From the NCBI RefSeq assembly GCF_024753205.1, contig NZ_JANUGZ010000003.1, positions 186,001 through 250,000 on the forward strand: a stretch of 64,000 nucleotides of DNA, written 5' to 3'. The DNA comes from Massilia aurea. Lineage in GTDB: Bacteria > Pseudomonadota > Gammaproteobacteria > Burkholderiales > Burkholderiaceae_D. Made by a program: the position numbers and the translations under genes. The notes under the pieces are model-generated. The model made no database searches. It saw nothing but the letters and a program-made list of their open reading frames with translations, and was not told the origin of the DNA. Positions within the stretch are counted from its first letter, which is position 1. Every line of letters begins with the position of its first letter. Below, one piece after another: positions 9,508-18,578 of this stretch.

Positions 9508-10098
9508 ATGTCGTCCAACACGATCAAGCCACTTGTTTGCGCCATCCTGTTCAGTACTTTGAGCGGATTGCTGTGCGCCCAACCCCTGCCACGCATTCTG
9601 GAAGATCCCGTCCTTCGCCTTCGGTATGAACCCGCCACAATCCATTTCGCGCCCTTCCCGTCAACATTACGCAACGATTGCCCGGCGCTGGACGAAGGCG
9701 GACATCCACATCGCACCTTCTTTATTTTTGCCAGCACCAGCGACGCCTCCGGCCGGGTCTACTACCTGCTCAATGGCTATGAGGTTCTGCAGCGCGTCGA
9801 CGATATGCGCTTCCCGCGCTATATCACCGACGAATATGCACCGATCGTCATGCTGCAACATCAAGCGTGCGTCATTATCGATCACGAAGGCCCCTACCGA
9901 CTGGCCGCTGACGACTTCACCGAGGAATACTCGCGCGACATTCAACAGCGTCTCATGATCGACTATGCAAACCGGCTTATTGCTGCGTATGGCGGCAAGG
10001 ACAAGCTCCGGATCGAACTCCTGAATCAATACGTCGACATGGACACGCTGCCGGAAGCACTTCGGTACGCATTCCGGAATCTGCATCTCATAAAATAA
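9508..10098 (+). CDS. Exported protein, candidate immunity protein (copy 2)
   Basis: This is a second 196-residue protein with a cleavable signal peptide (GLLCAQ) and clear similarity to the preceding gene product along its whole length. Shared stretches include ILEDP near the mature N-terminus, SDAS with YYLLNGY in the middle, and a helical C-terminus. No domain is recognised. It may give resistance to a second amidase variant or be a diverging duplicate. It stands 90 bases after copy 1, beyond a terminator, and ends just before a shared terminator hairpin. Confidence 0.6.
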   Translation: MSSNTIKPLVCAILFSTLSGLLCAQPLPRILEDPVLRLRYEPATIHFAPFPSTLRNDCPALDEGGHPHRTFFIFASTSDASGRVYYLLNGYEVLQRVDDMRFPRYITDEYAPIVMLQHQACVIIDHEGPYRLAADDFTEEYSRDIQQRLMIDYANRLIAAYGGKDKLRIELLNQYVDMDTLPEALRYAFRNLHLIK

Positions 10099-10100
10099 AA

Positions 10101-10123
10101 AAGCCGGCCATTCGAGCCGGCTT
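10101..10123 (-). terminator. Terminator hairpin between immunity copy 2 and ggt
   Basis: AAGCCGGC (10101-10108) pairs with GCCGGCTT (10116-10123). On the minus strand the stem is followed by a T-rich run, so it mainly ends the ggt transcript; on the plus strand it could act weakly. Confidence 0.75.
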
Positions 10124-10139
10124 GCATTCCAGGGATACC

Positions 10140-11915
10140 TCAATCGCCCCTGGCAACACCTTCGCGCCGCGGATCGGCGCCGCCGAACCACATCGGCACC
10201 CCTTTCACCATCACACGTTCGATACCGTGCAGGCCCGATGTTTGCTCGCTGACCCGGATCGCGTGGCCCCGCGCGCGCAGCACGTCGAGTGTGGCGTCGG
10301 GAAAGCGGCCCCGTTCCAGCTCAGTAGGACCGTTGCGGCTGCCAAAGTTCGGCAGCGCGATCGCCTGCTGCACGTTCAGGTCCCAGTCGAGCGTGCCCAC
10401 CAGCACCTTGGCCACATAATTGATGATGGCCGGACCGCCCGGCGAGCCGATGGCGAGCACCAGCTTGCCACTGGCGCGGTCGAACACGATCGTCGGCGAC
10501 ATGGCGCTGCGCGGCCGCTTGTTCGCTTCGACGCGGTTGGCCACCGGGCCATCGGCGTCGCGCGCGCTGAACGAGAAGTCGGTCAACTGGTTATTCAACA
10601 TGAAGCCATCGACCATCTGGCGCGAACCGAACGCGTCTTCGATCGTCGTCGTCATGGCCAGGCCGGCGCCATTGCCGTCCACAACCGACATGTGCGAGGT
10701 CGATGGCGTCTCGATCGCGTTATCGGTGCCCCACGCAACCTCCATCCCCGGCGGCGTACCGGCTTTGGCCTCGCCCATCGAGCGCGCACCTACCAATTTG
10801 GCGCGCGCCGTCAGGTAGCCCTTGTCGATCAGGCTCGGGATGCCACGGCCCGGCAGCGGCACGAAGTCGGCGTCGGCGGCGTAGCGGTTGCGGTCGGCGT
10901 AAGCCAGGCGCCCTACTTCCGAGAACACGTGCACGGCGTCTGCGCCCGGCACGCCGTCTTTCGGCGCGAGCGCCTTCATGTCGAAGGTCTCGAACATGCC
11001 CAGCATCTGCGCCACGGCGATCCCGCCCGACGACGGCGGCGGCATGCCGCACACGGTGTAGGCGCGGTAGTCGCTGCAGACCGGCGTGCGGACCTTGGGG
11101 CGGTAATCGGCGATGTCCCTGGCCGTCAGCAGCCCCGGATTGGTCGGGTGCGCGGCCACTTTGGCTGCGATGTCGCGCGCGAAGCGGCCCGTGTAGAACA
11201 CGTCGGCGCCGCCGGCGGCGATCTCGCGCAGCGTGGCGGCCAGCGCCGGGTTCTTCAGCACGTGGCCAACCGGCCATGGCTTGCCGGCCGCGTCATAAAA
11301 GTAGGCGGCGGCAACCGGGTCCTTGATCAGGAAGGTCTCGCCAGCGAGCATCTTGTGCATGCGCGGGCTGACCTTGAAGCCTTCTTCGGACAGGCGGATC
11401 GCCGGGGCGAACAGCGCCTTCCACGGCAGCTTGCCGTGCTGGCGGTGCGCCAGTTCGAGCATGCGCAGCACGCCCGGCGCGCCGACCGAACGGCCGCCGA
11501 CCACGCCTTCGGTGCGCGACAGCGGCGTCCCGTCGGGCCGTTCGAACAGGTGCTCGTCGGCCTTGCTCGGCGCGGTTTCACGGCCATCGAACGCCTGCGT
11601 CTGCTTACCGTCGTAATGGACCATGAACGCGCCACCGCCGATGCCCGACGATTGCGGCTCGACCAGCGTCAGCACCAGCTGCGTGGCAATGGCCGCGTCG
11701 ATCGCGGCCCCGCCCTGGCGCAGGATCTGATAACCGGCCTCGACCGCCAGCGGGTTGGCGGCGGTGACCATGTACTTCTTGGCCTGCCAGCCATTTTTCT
11801 CGGTGTAGCCAGTCGCCGCTTCGGGCGCGGCCTGCAGTGAATCCTGGGCCCACAGGGGCGTGGTCGTCGCGCCGGCCAATGCCAGGGCGAGCGCAAGCTT
11901 GCTGAGTGTGTTCAA
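10140..11915 (-). CDS. ggt: Gamma-glutamyltransferase precursor
   Basis: This 591-residue periplasmic enzyme cleaves glutathione and other gamma-glutamyl compounds and transfers the glutamyl group to water or amino acids. It is made as a precursor that cuts itself at a threonine. The site is seen in TSHMSVVDGNG, where the T becomes the N-terminal nucleophile of the small subunit. The glycine-rich GSPGG motif is near the C-terminus. A TTG start at 11915 is chosen because GGAGA lies at the right distance and the product begins with a typical signal peptide ending PLWAQ. An ATG at 11978 would add a non-signal leader. Confidence 0.9.
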   Translation of the reverse strand: MNTLSKLALALALAGATTTPLWAQDSLQAAPEAATGYTEKNGWQAKKYMVTAANPLAVEAGYQILRQGGAAIDAAIATQLVLTLVEPQSSGIGGGAFMVHYDGKQTQAFDGRETAPSKADEHLFERPDGTPLSRTEGVVGGRSVGAPGVLRMLELAHRQHGKLPWKALFAPAIRLSEEGFKVSPRMHKMLAGETFLIKDPVAAAYFYDAAGKPWPVGHVLKNPALAATLREIAAGGADVFYTGRFARDIAAKVAAHPTNPGLLTARDIADYRPKVRTPVCSDYRAYTVCGMPPPSSGGIAVAQMLGMFETFDMKALAPKDGVPGADAVHVFSEVGRLAYADRNRYAADADFVPLPGRGIPSLIDKGYLTARAKLVGARSMGEAKAGTPPGMEVAWGTDNAIETPSTSHMSVVDGNGAGLAMTTTIEDAFGSRQMVDGFMLNNQLTDFSFSARDADGPVANRVEANKRPRSAMSPTIVFDRASGKLVLAIGSPGGPAIINYVAKVLVGTLDWDLNVQQAIALPNFGSRNGPTELERGRFPDATLDVLRARGHAIRVSEQTSGLHGIERVMVKGVPMWFGGADPRREGVARGD

Positions 11916-12022
11916 ACGGTTCTCCAAAATAGCAAACGGGCGCGTGACCTTAGGCCAGGCGCCCGACATCGAAGACATGCTACAGCATCTTCGAAATGCT
12001 TTCAGGACACGTCCCCGAAGAG

Positions 12023-12781
12023 CTACTTTGGTTGCATGCGGATTGCACCATCCAGACGGATCGTCTCGCCGTTGAGCATCACGTTTTCGATAATGGCGCG
12101 GGCCAGGTGGGCGAACTCCGTCGGCAGGCCCAGGCGCGGTGGGAACGGCACCATCTTGCCCAGCGAATCGCGGACCTCTTGCGGCATGTTCATCAGCATC
12201 GGCGTCTCGAAAATACCTGGCGCGATCGTCATCACGCGGATGCCGTTGCGCGACAGGTCGCGCGCCATCGGCAGCGTCAGACCGGCCACGGCCGCCTTGG
12301 ACGATGCGTAAGCCGCCTGCCCCATCTGGCCGTCGAAAGCCGCGACCGATGCGGTATTGATAATGATGCCGCGCTCGCCGTGCTCGGCCGGCTCGGTCTT
12401 GCCCATGGCCTCGGCGGCCAGGCGCGCCATATTGAAGGTGCCGACCAGATTGATGTTCACGGCGCGCTGGAACACGTCAAGCGGATGCGCGCCATCCTTG
12501 CCGACGGTCTTGACGGCCGGCGCGACGCCGGCGCAGTTAACCAGGCCGCGCAGCGTGCCCAGCCCAACTGCCGCATCAACGACGGCTTGTGCGTCGGCTT
12601 CCTGGGTGACGTCACAGCGAACAAATTGACCCTTCAACTCTTCGGCCAGAGCCTGGCCTGCTTCGGCCTGGACGTCAGCGATGACGACGGTCGCGCCATT
12701 CGCGGCGAGCATGCGCGCGGTGGCCGCGCCAAGACCTGACGCGCCGCCGGTGACAATGAAAACGTTATCCTGGATGTGCAT
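12023..12781 (-). CDS. Short-chain dehydrogenase, 3-hydroxyacyl-CoA dehydrogenase type
   Basis: This 252-residue SDR has the NAD site TGGASGLG near the N-terminus, the NCAGVAP motif, and the catalytic S-Y-K set in NTASVAAF and AYASSKAA. The sequence follows the HSD17B10-like 3-hydroxyacyl-CoA / 2-methyl-3-hydroxybutyryl-CoA dehydrogenases, which oxidise intermediates of isoleucine and fatty-acid breakdown. A LiuR-like palindromic operator 48-66 bases upstream of the start supports a role in branched-chain or fatty-acid catabolism. The gene stands alone between ggt and a small exported-protein gene on the same strand. Confidence 0.85.
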   Translation of the reverse strand: MHIQDNVFIVTGGASGLGAATARMLAANGATVVIADVQAEAGQALAEELKGQFVRCDVTQEADAQAVVDAAVGLGTLRGLVNCAGVAPAVKTVGKDGAHPLDVFQRAVNINLVGTFNMARLAAEAMGKTEPAEHGERGIIINTASVAAFDGQMGQAAYASSKAAVAGLTLPMARDLSRNGIRVMTIAPGIFETPMLMNMPQEVRDSLGKMVPFPPRLGLPTEFAHLARAIIENVMLNGETIRLDGAIRMQPK

Positions 12782-12828
12782 GGTTGTCCCTTGTGAAAAT
12801 TCTTGTACCGCTATTTTGCCCGGCTTTA

Positions 12829-12847
12829 ACGTTTACGTAAACGTAAA
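12829..12847 (-). promoter_or_regulatory. LiuR-like operator upstream of the dehydrogenase
   Basis: A 16-base perfect palindrome ACGTTTACGTAAACGT (12829-12844) overlaps TTTACGTAAACGTAAA (12832-12847), itself a 7-2-7 dyad. This resembles the operator I recall for the MerR-type regulator LiuR, which controls leucine/isoleucine and fatty-acid catabolism genes in proteobacteria. It lies just upstream of the SDR gene. Confidence 0.55.
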
Positions 12848-12889
12848 GTAGGCGCATCAAGAATGTTCGGGATGACGCGCGCGATCAGT

Positions 12890-13459
12890 TCAGAAGCACT
12901 GCACCGTGGTGCCGCTGCGATTGCACAGGCGACCGGCGCTGTTGACGCTCGAACTGCCGACAGCGCCGGCCGTGGTGGCGCCGGTGGTGTCGGTGCAGGT
13001 TGCGCCGATGCACGGGGCAACCTGGCTGGTCGTTGGCACGACTGGCGTCGGCGCGCTCGTGGCTGGAGGGACAACCGTTGGGGCATTCGGCGACGCCAGG
13101 CGCCCTGCACTATCGATCTGCTGCTGGACCGAACGACGGGCGACTGGTTGCACGCCCTGCTCCTGCTGGGTCTTCGGTGCTGGCGTTGGCTGTGGACGCA
13201 CGTTCTGCGGCGCCGGATGCGTGGCCGGGTCGATGTCCTTCAGGCGCGATGGCTCCTGGCGGCCCGTGGCTTTTTCTTCCTGCGTTTTCGGCTGCATGTC
13301 GATCGGCGCGGCCGGCGTCGAGGTTTGCTGGCCGTCGAGGGATGGACGGTATGTCTCGCCCGTGGCGGGCTGACCCTGGGTAGCACCTGTCGTCTGGGCG
13401 CCGGCACTGGCAGCGGCGAGTGCCAGCAGCATGGCGAGGATGGTGTTGTTCTTGTTCAT
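12890..13459 (-). CDS. Small exported low-complexity protein, function unknown
   Basis: This 189-residue protein has a clear signal peptide (MNKNNTILAMLLALAAAS) cut near AGAQ. The mature part is rich in Thr, Pro, Gln and Ala with no recognised domain, and ends with a short segment carrying three spaced cysteines (APCIGATC near 165 and the final CF). An AGAGG ribosome binding site stands 6 bases before the ATG. It may be a surface or periplasmic linker-like protein; nothing in the neighbours tells its role. Confidence 0.6.
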   Translation of the reverse strand: MNKNNTILAMLLALAAASAGAQTTGATQGQPATGETYRPSLDGQQTSTPAAPIDMQPKTQEEKATGRQEPSRLKDIDPATHPAPQNVRPQPTPAPKTQQEQGVQPVARRSVQQQIDSAGRLASPNAPTVVPPATSAPTPVVPTTSQVAPCIGATCTDTTGATTAGAVGSSSVNSAGRLCNRSGTTVQCF

Positions 13460-13579
13460 GGGAGACCTCTCAGGGTTGTAGACAGATAACTTATTATCGT
13501 CTTGCCAACCCGCACACGGCGCACGGGAAACAATTGCTCACAATTGTACGGCGTAATGAGGATCACAGGCCCGGAATGC

Positions 13580-13616
13580 AGCGATCCCGCGCAGGCAGGG
13601 CCGGCGCGGGATCGCT
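13580..13616 (-). terminator. Strong hairpin after adk
   Basis: AGCGATCCCGCGC (13580-13592) pairs perfectly with GCGCGGGATCGCT (13604-13616). It lies 23 bases past the adk stop. No T-run follows on the minus strand, so it may act as a transcript end-protecting hairpin rather than a classical terminator. Confidence 0.55.
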
Positions 13617-13638
13617 GAGGTAGTACTGGACGGAAAAC

Positions 13639-14310
<672 letters not shown>

Positions 14311-14481
14311 CTAGAAAATAGAGAAAAGTAAAATGGCGGATACGGTGATCTTTTTGATATTGCGCAGACTTCATTGAGACGGAAGTTACCACAAAAGTTG
14401 GCGTAAAAGCCAGCCGCAAGCCGTTGCAGCGAGGATATTTGATCCTGCGCAGACGGCCCGGCTATACCCTTGTGGCGTGCG

Positions 14482-15234
14482 TCAAGACGTGTAGTGCAGG
14501 CGTACCCGCGCCAGATCGTCGGGCGTGTCGACGCCCGCTGGCGGTGCGCTGTCGGTGATGTGCACGGCGATCGGCACACCGTGCCACAGCACGCGCAACT
14601 GCTCCAGGGCCTCGATCGACTCGAGCGGCGACACGGCCATGGCCGGATACGCCTGCAGGAACGCATTGCTGTAGGCATACAGACCAATGTGACGCAGCGG
14701 CGCATAGCCCGCAGGCAGCGACTCGAGCGTCTGGGCAAATGCGTCGCGGTGCCAGGGAATGGTGGCGCGCGAGAAATACAGTGCGCGCCCGTGCTTGTCG
14801 AGCACGACCTTGACGACGTTCGGATTGAACACGTCGGCCGCATCGAGGATCGGATGCGCGCACGTGGCCATCGGCACGTCGGCGCTGATCCGGGCGGCGC
14901 AGGCCGCCAGCAGGCGCGGGTCGATCAATGGTTCGTCGCCCTGCAGGTTGACGACGACGTCATCGGGCGCCAGGCCCAGCACGTGCGCCACTTCGGCGAT
15001 GCGGTCGGTGCCCGACGGGTGATCGGCGCGCGTGAGCACGGCGCTGACGCCATGCTCGGCGCAGGCAGCGGCAATGTCGGCGTGGTCGGTGGCGACGATG
15101 ATCCGGGTCGCACCCGATTCACGCGCCCGCTCGGCCACCCGCACCACCATCGGCTTGCCGCCCAGGTCGGCCAGCGGCTTGTTCGGCAGGCGCGTCGACG
15201 CCAGGCGCGCCGGGATGATGACGGTAAAGTTCAT
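14482..15234 (-). CDS. kdsB: 3-deoxy-manno-octulosonate cytidylyltransferase (CMP-Kdo synthetase)
   Basis: The enzyme activates Kdo with CTP for transfer to lipid A. The 250-residue product carries the nucleotidyltransferase signature [16 protein letters not shown] at the N-terminus, the ATDH motif, and [10 protein letters not shown], as expected for KdsB. It follows the Trm112-like gene by 9 bases and belongs to the same operon as lpxK, so two lipid A-core steps are made together. Confidence 0.96.
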   Translation of the reverse strand: MNFTVIIPARLASTRLPNKPLADLGGKPMVVRVAERARESGATRIIVATDHADIAAACAEHGVSAVLTRADHPSGTDRIAEVAHVLGLAPDDVVVNLQGDEPLIDPRLLAACAARISADVPMATCAHPILDAADVFNPNVVKVVLDKHGRALYFSRATIPWHRDAFAQTLESLPAGYAPLRHIGLYAYSNAFLQAYPAMAVSPLESIEALEQLRVLWHGVPIAVHITDSAPPAGVDTPDDLARVRLHYTS

Positions 15235-15243
15235 GCAGGCCGA

Positions 15244-15414
15244 TCAGACAGGCTCGATCTTGCGCGCCTGGTCGGCCCACATGATCGGGATGCCGTCGCG
15301 GATCGGATAGGCGAGGCGGTCGGCGCGACAGGTCAGCTCCTGCGCCTTCTTGTCGAGTTCGAGCGGACCCTTGCACAACGGGCAGACCAGGATATCAAGC
15401 AGGCGAGCGTCCAC
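15244..15414 (-). CDS. Trm112/YcaR-family small protein
   Basis: This is a 56-residue protein with a GTG start at 15414, too short for most gene finders. It opens with [19 protein letters not shown] and ends with [16 protein letters not shown], the Trm112-family pattern; only the first CxxC of the usual zinc site is present. A GGAG stands 7 bases before the GTG. The gene overlaps the lpxK 3' end by 20 bases and precedes kdsB by 9 bases, the normal place of this gene in Burkholderiales. Its function is not settled; eukaryotic relatives stabilise methyltransferases. Confidence 0.85.
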   Translation of the reverse strand: MDARLLDILVCPLCKGPLELDKKAQELTCRADRLAYPIRDGIPIMWADQARKIEPV

Positions 15415-16429
15415 GACATTTCTCCACGATTTGTTCAGCCAGCGCAGGGTCGAGCTGCGCCGTCACAGGCACGACCCACAAGCGCGGATCGTCCTTCAGA
15501 TGTTCAATTTGCCGACATTTTACTGCATCCTTCTCGGTGATCAGAATGATCTCGGCGTCCAGAGCGGCGAACGGGTCGTCCAGGAAGTCGTGATGGTCGG
15601 GCAAGGCCAGTTCGCCAGGGGCCAGGCCAGCCGCGCGCAGCATCGCGAAGAAGCGCCCCGGATTGCCGATGCCGGCTGCGGCAACGATGCGTTTGGCGCG
15701 CAGATCGGCCAGCGGCACGCGCTCCCCGCCATGCAGCGGTTCGGCGTACTGGCCCGACAGCAGCATGCGGTACGGCGCGCCGCCCACCGCCCGGGCCAGC
15801 GCTGGCGTAATCTCGGGGACATTGACCACCGTGAAATCACGGCGGCGCGACGGCGGCTCGCGCAGCGGCCCAGCCGGCAGCAGCCAGCCATTGCCCACGC
15901 CGCGCCCGTCGAACAGGATGATCTCGATGTCGCGCGCCAGCGCATAGTGCTGCAGGCCATCGTCGGTGATGAGCACGTCGACGTCCGGGTGCGCCGCCAG
16001 CAGCGCCCTGCCCGCCTCGGCGCGCTCTCGGCCAATGACAACCGGGCAGCCGGTGCGCTGGGCAATCAGGAGCGGCTCGTCGCCCACGACGCGCGGATCG
16101 GACGCGGGCGTGACGGCGCGCGGCGCGCCATCCTTGCCAGCATCGCCACCATGGCCGCGCGAGATGATGCCCGGCTGCATGCCGGCCGCGCGCAGGGCCT
16201 CGGCCAGCCAGATCGTCAGCGGGGTCTTGCCGGTGCCGCCAATAAAGATGTTGCCGACAACGATGACGGGAACAGGCAACCGCGCCGACTTTTTGACGCC
16301 GGACTGGAACAGCCGGCGGCGCACGGCGGCCAGCGCCCCGAACAGCAGCGCTACTGGCAGCAGCGCGACGGCAAGCGGGCCGCGCCGCAGCCACGCGCGG
16401 GTCAGGGTCGATTCGAGGGAAGAAGCCAT
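15395..16429 (-). CDS. lpxK: Tetraacyldisaccharide 4'-kinase
   Basis: LpxK phosphorylates the 4' position of the lipid A disaccharide at the inner membrane. The 344-residue protein has a hydrophobic N-terminal anchor around residues 18-38, then the P-loop [12 protein letters not shown] at about 58-69 and SRGHGG shortly after. [11 protein letters not shown] near the C-terminus is the typical LpxK block. It lies 39 bases downstream of exbD and overlaps the Trm112-like gene. Confidence 0.95.
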   Translation of the reverse strand: MASSLESTLTRAWLRRGPLAVALLPVALLFGALAAVRRRLFQSGVKKSARLPVPVIVVGNIFIGGTGKTPLTIWLAEALRAAGMQPGIISRGHGGDAGKDGAPRAVTPASDPRVVGDEPLLIAQRTGCPVVIGRERAEAGRALLAAHPDVDVLITDDGLQHYALARDIEIILFDGRGVGNGWLLPAGPLREPPSRRRDFTVVNVPEITPALARAVGGAPYRMLLSGQYAEPLHGGERVPLADLRAKRIVAAAGIGNPGRFFAMLRAAGLAPGELALPDHHDFLDDPFAALDAEIILITEKDAVKCRQIEHLKDDPRLWVVPVTAQLDPALAEQIVEKCRGRSPA

Positions 16430-16468
16430 ACGGGAGGATGCCGGCCCGCTTGACGCGGGCCGGTGAGG

Positions 16469-16909
16469 TTACTTGCCGGTGCCGGTCTGGGCCGCGAAGG
16501 TGAGCTTGTCGTAGCCGGCCACACGCGCTGCTTCCAGCACATTGATCACCATCTGGTGCATCGCGAACTGGTCGGCATTGACGATGACGACCGGGCTGGC
16601 CACCACCTGGCCGTCCGGCGTGCGCGCCGCCGTTTTCATGTCCTGCGCCAGGCCTGCCACGCTGGTGAATGCCACGGGCGTGTTATTGACCGTGTAGTTG
16701 CCCTTGGCGTCGACCGTGACATTGATCTCGAACGGCTTTTGCGCCTGCTTTTCGGCCTCGGCCGTCGGCAAGGTGATCTGCAGTTCGGTGAACTTGCTGT
16801 AGGTGGTCGAGACCATCAAGAAGATCAGGACCACGAGCAGCACGTCGATGAAGGGGATCAGATTGATCTCCGGATCCTCGCGCTTGCGGCCACGGCGAAA
16901 ATCCATCAT
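16469..16909 (-). CDS. exbD: ExbD/TolR-family energy transducer
   Basis: This 146-residue protein has a short cytoplasmic start, one membrane segment (about residues 17-39, INLIPFIDVLLVVLIFLMV) containing the conserved aspartate D23, and a periplasmic domain. With ExbB it uses the proton gradient to power TonB or TolA. Its ATG overlaps the exbB stop by 4 bases. The TonB partner is not in the window; the btuB-like receptor at 30.4 kb would be a client. Confidence 0.93.
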   Translation of the reverse strand: MMDFRRGRKREDPEINLIPFIDVLLVVLIFLMVSTTYSKFTELQITLPTAEAEKQAQKPFEINVTVDAKGNYTVNNTPVAFTSVAGLAQDMKTAARTPDGQVVASPVVIVNADQFAMHQMVINVLEAARVAGYDKLTFAAQTGTGK

Positions 16910-17514
16910 TTGCGGGCACCGTGAACGACGTCGACAAATTTCACAGCCTGCAGTTCCATGTCGACGATGTAGGTATCGACCAGATTGCGGAAGTGACGGT
17001 AGGCGACCAGTGCCGGCATGGCGATGGCCAGGCCGAAACCGGTGTTGTACAGCGCCACCGAGATACCGTGCGCCAGTTGCGCCGGGTTATTGCCGCCGGT
17101 CGGGGCCGAGGCACCGAAGATCTCGATCATGCCGACCACCGTGCCGAACAGGCCCATCAGCGGCGCGAGCGAGGCGATGGTGCCGAGCGTGGTCAGGAAA
17201 CGTTCGAGGTTCTGGGCCACACCGCGGCCAGCTTCCTCGATCGACTCCTTCATCACGTCGCGTGGCGCGTCGACGTTACGCAGTGCAGCCGCCAACACGG
17301 TGCCCAGAGGCGAATTCTGTTCCAGCTTATTGATGACGTCCGGCGTGGCCTTGCCCGTGTGGTGCACACGGATGACTTCATCGAGCAGGTTGCGTGGGAG
17401 GATTTTCTCGCGGCGCAGCGTGATCAGGCGTTCGACGATGAGGGCGACGGCAACGATCGACGCGAACAGCAGGAACCAGATAGGCCAGCCTGCGGCTTGA
17501 AAAATGGCGAGCAA
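16906..17514 (-). CDS. exbB: ExbB/TolQ-family proton channel protein
   Basis: This 202-residue MotA/TolQ/ExbB protein has an N-terminal membrane segment and two C-terminal ones around TTLGTIASLAPLMGLFGTVVGM and GLAIAMPALVAY. It forms the proton-driven motor with ExbD. It is the first gene of the exbB-exbD-lpxK-Trm112-kdsB series and its upstream side is the repeat-bearing kilobase described separately. The family cannot cleanly separate ExbB from TolQ, but absence of tol genes here favours ExbB. Confidence 0.93.
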   Translation of the reverse strand: MLAIFQAAGWPIWFLLFASIVAVALIVERLITLRREKILPRNLLDEVIRVHHTGKATPDVINKLEQNSPLGTVLAAALRNVDAPRDVMKESIEEAGRGVAQNLERFLTTLGTIASLAPLMGLFGTVVGMIEIFGASAPTGGNNPAQLAHGISVALYNTGFGLAIAMPALVAYRHFRNLVDTYIVDMELQAVKFVDVVHGARK

Positions 17515-17582
17515 GAGATACTCCTGAGAGGATAAAAGTCAATCCGGCAATGTAGCAAGTTGGCAGCGAAGCGGCAAGTAGA

Positions 17583-18455
17583 GTTCTGCACACCTTCTGT
17601 GGATAAAATTGTGCGCAAGGCGCGCGACACGACCCAAGCACGTTGATTTCAAAGGGCTTTCTGCGCCTGCGCAAGAAAATGGCAGTCTCATGACTCGGTG
17701 CCATCATGCAATGACACCATGGTTTTTTCGACAACGCTCCTGCTGGCGCGTGTAGTTGCAAACACATTCTGTGGACAAAATTGTGCGCAAGGCCCCTGAA
17801 CAACACCTAAGCTATTGATTTCAAAGGATTTCGATTGCGCGCCTGTTTTGGAGGCAGTGTCGCACCGGTTTGCCGAGCGCGTATGGCTGTGTAGTTCCAC
17901 ACACTTATTGTGGACAAAAGTGTGCGCAAGACGTCGCTTGTGACACTAAGCTATTGATTTTAATCAGCAAACTTGCAACGCTTAAAATTTGAGCATATGG
18001 CCTGAATCACCCCTGAAACACGCCGTATTCCCTACTACTGCCATGTTTATTCGGCCTCTGCGCCGGTTGTTCACAGAATATTCGCCCTGTGCACACTTTA
18101 TGTGGATAAGAGTGTGAGGAAGCTTCAAGTTAGGGGTCTAAGTCATTGATTTCATTAACAACCAATCCTACTGCTTTAAAATTGAGCAGGTCGTCGGTAT
18201 CAACCTGGTGCAGTCGCATCGACACTTTCCCGCTGAAAAATCCGTCGCGCTGCGAAAAAAGGTGTGCACAGATTCTGTGGACAACTTTGTGATCAAGCTT
18301 GCTGCAACGGCCCTAAGTCATTGTTTTGTAATAAATCTACCTCCCCTGCCCAATCCGCGCGCAGCGTCATGTCTTGTGAATGAGTTCCCCACAGTTTGTG
18401 TGGATAAACCGCCCTCAAACGACATCATCAACCCTGCAACCTATTGATTTCATAA
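17583..18455 (+). repeat. Six-copy repeat array centred on DnaA-box-like sequences
   Basis: Six units of about 72 bases occur with cores TGTGGAYAA at 17598-17606, 17770-17778, 17909-17917, 18101-18109, 18276-18284 and 18399-18407. Read on the minus strand, units 1, 4 and 6 give TTATCCACA, the perfect DnaA box, and units 2, 3 and 5 give TTGTCCACA. Each core is preceded by a CACA half-site, and all but unit 6 have TGTG a few bases downstream. Each unit ends about 40 bases later with a block like CTAAGYYATTGATTTCA. All units have the same orientation; spacing is 123 to 192 bases. Confidence 0.8.
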
Positions 18456-18543
18456 GCATTTCAATAGATTGCATTGAAAAGCAGCAATAATCAACGTTCA
18501 CTGAGCTGATTGCCATCGAGCCTGAACGCGGCGCGGGGGCAGC

Positions 18544-18549
18544 TATAAT
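18544..18549 (+). promoter_or_regulatory. Candidate -10 box of xseA
   Basis: A perfect TATAAT lies 30 bases before the xseA ATG. No good -35 box is seen at the usual distance, so the promoter may need an activator or be weak. Confidence 0.45.
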
Positions 18550-18578
18550 CGCTCCTCTCCGATTTTTCGCGACCGACC

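Larger units (their letters stand above)
17515..18578. other. Gene-free kilobase between exbB and xseA
   Basis: No credible gene is present on either strand over 1064 bases, and the sequence is clearly richer in A and T than the flanks. It holds the six-copy DnaA-box-like repeat array and must also carry the promoters of exbB and xseA. Confidence 0.8.

Noticed and set aside
8463-10098. Ordinary toxin-antitoxin module
   Set aside because: Both partner proteins carry signal peptides and the first protein has an amidase-like motif, so a periplasmic effector/immunity arrangement fits better than a cytoplasmic toxin-antitoxin pair.
10122-11840. Long plus-strand frame opposite ggt
   Set aside because: Antisense shadow of gamma-glutamyltransferase, with composition typical of a mirror frame.
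17583-18455. CRISPR array
   Set aside because: The repeated units are spaced irregularly (123 to 192 bases), are only partly conserved and no cas genes are near.
17515-18578. Chromosomal replication origin
   Set aside because: No dnaA, dnaN, gyrB, rpmH or parAB genes are near, and the strand preference of highly expressed genes does not switch here. DnaA boxes alone are not enough.
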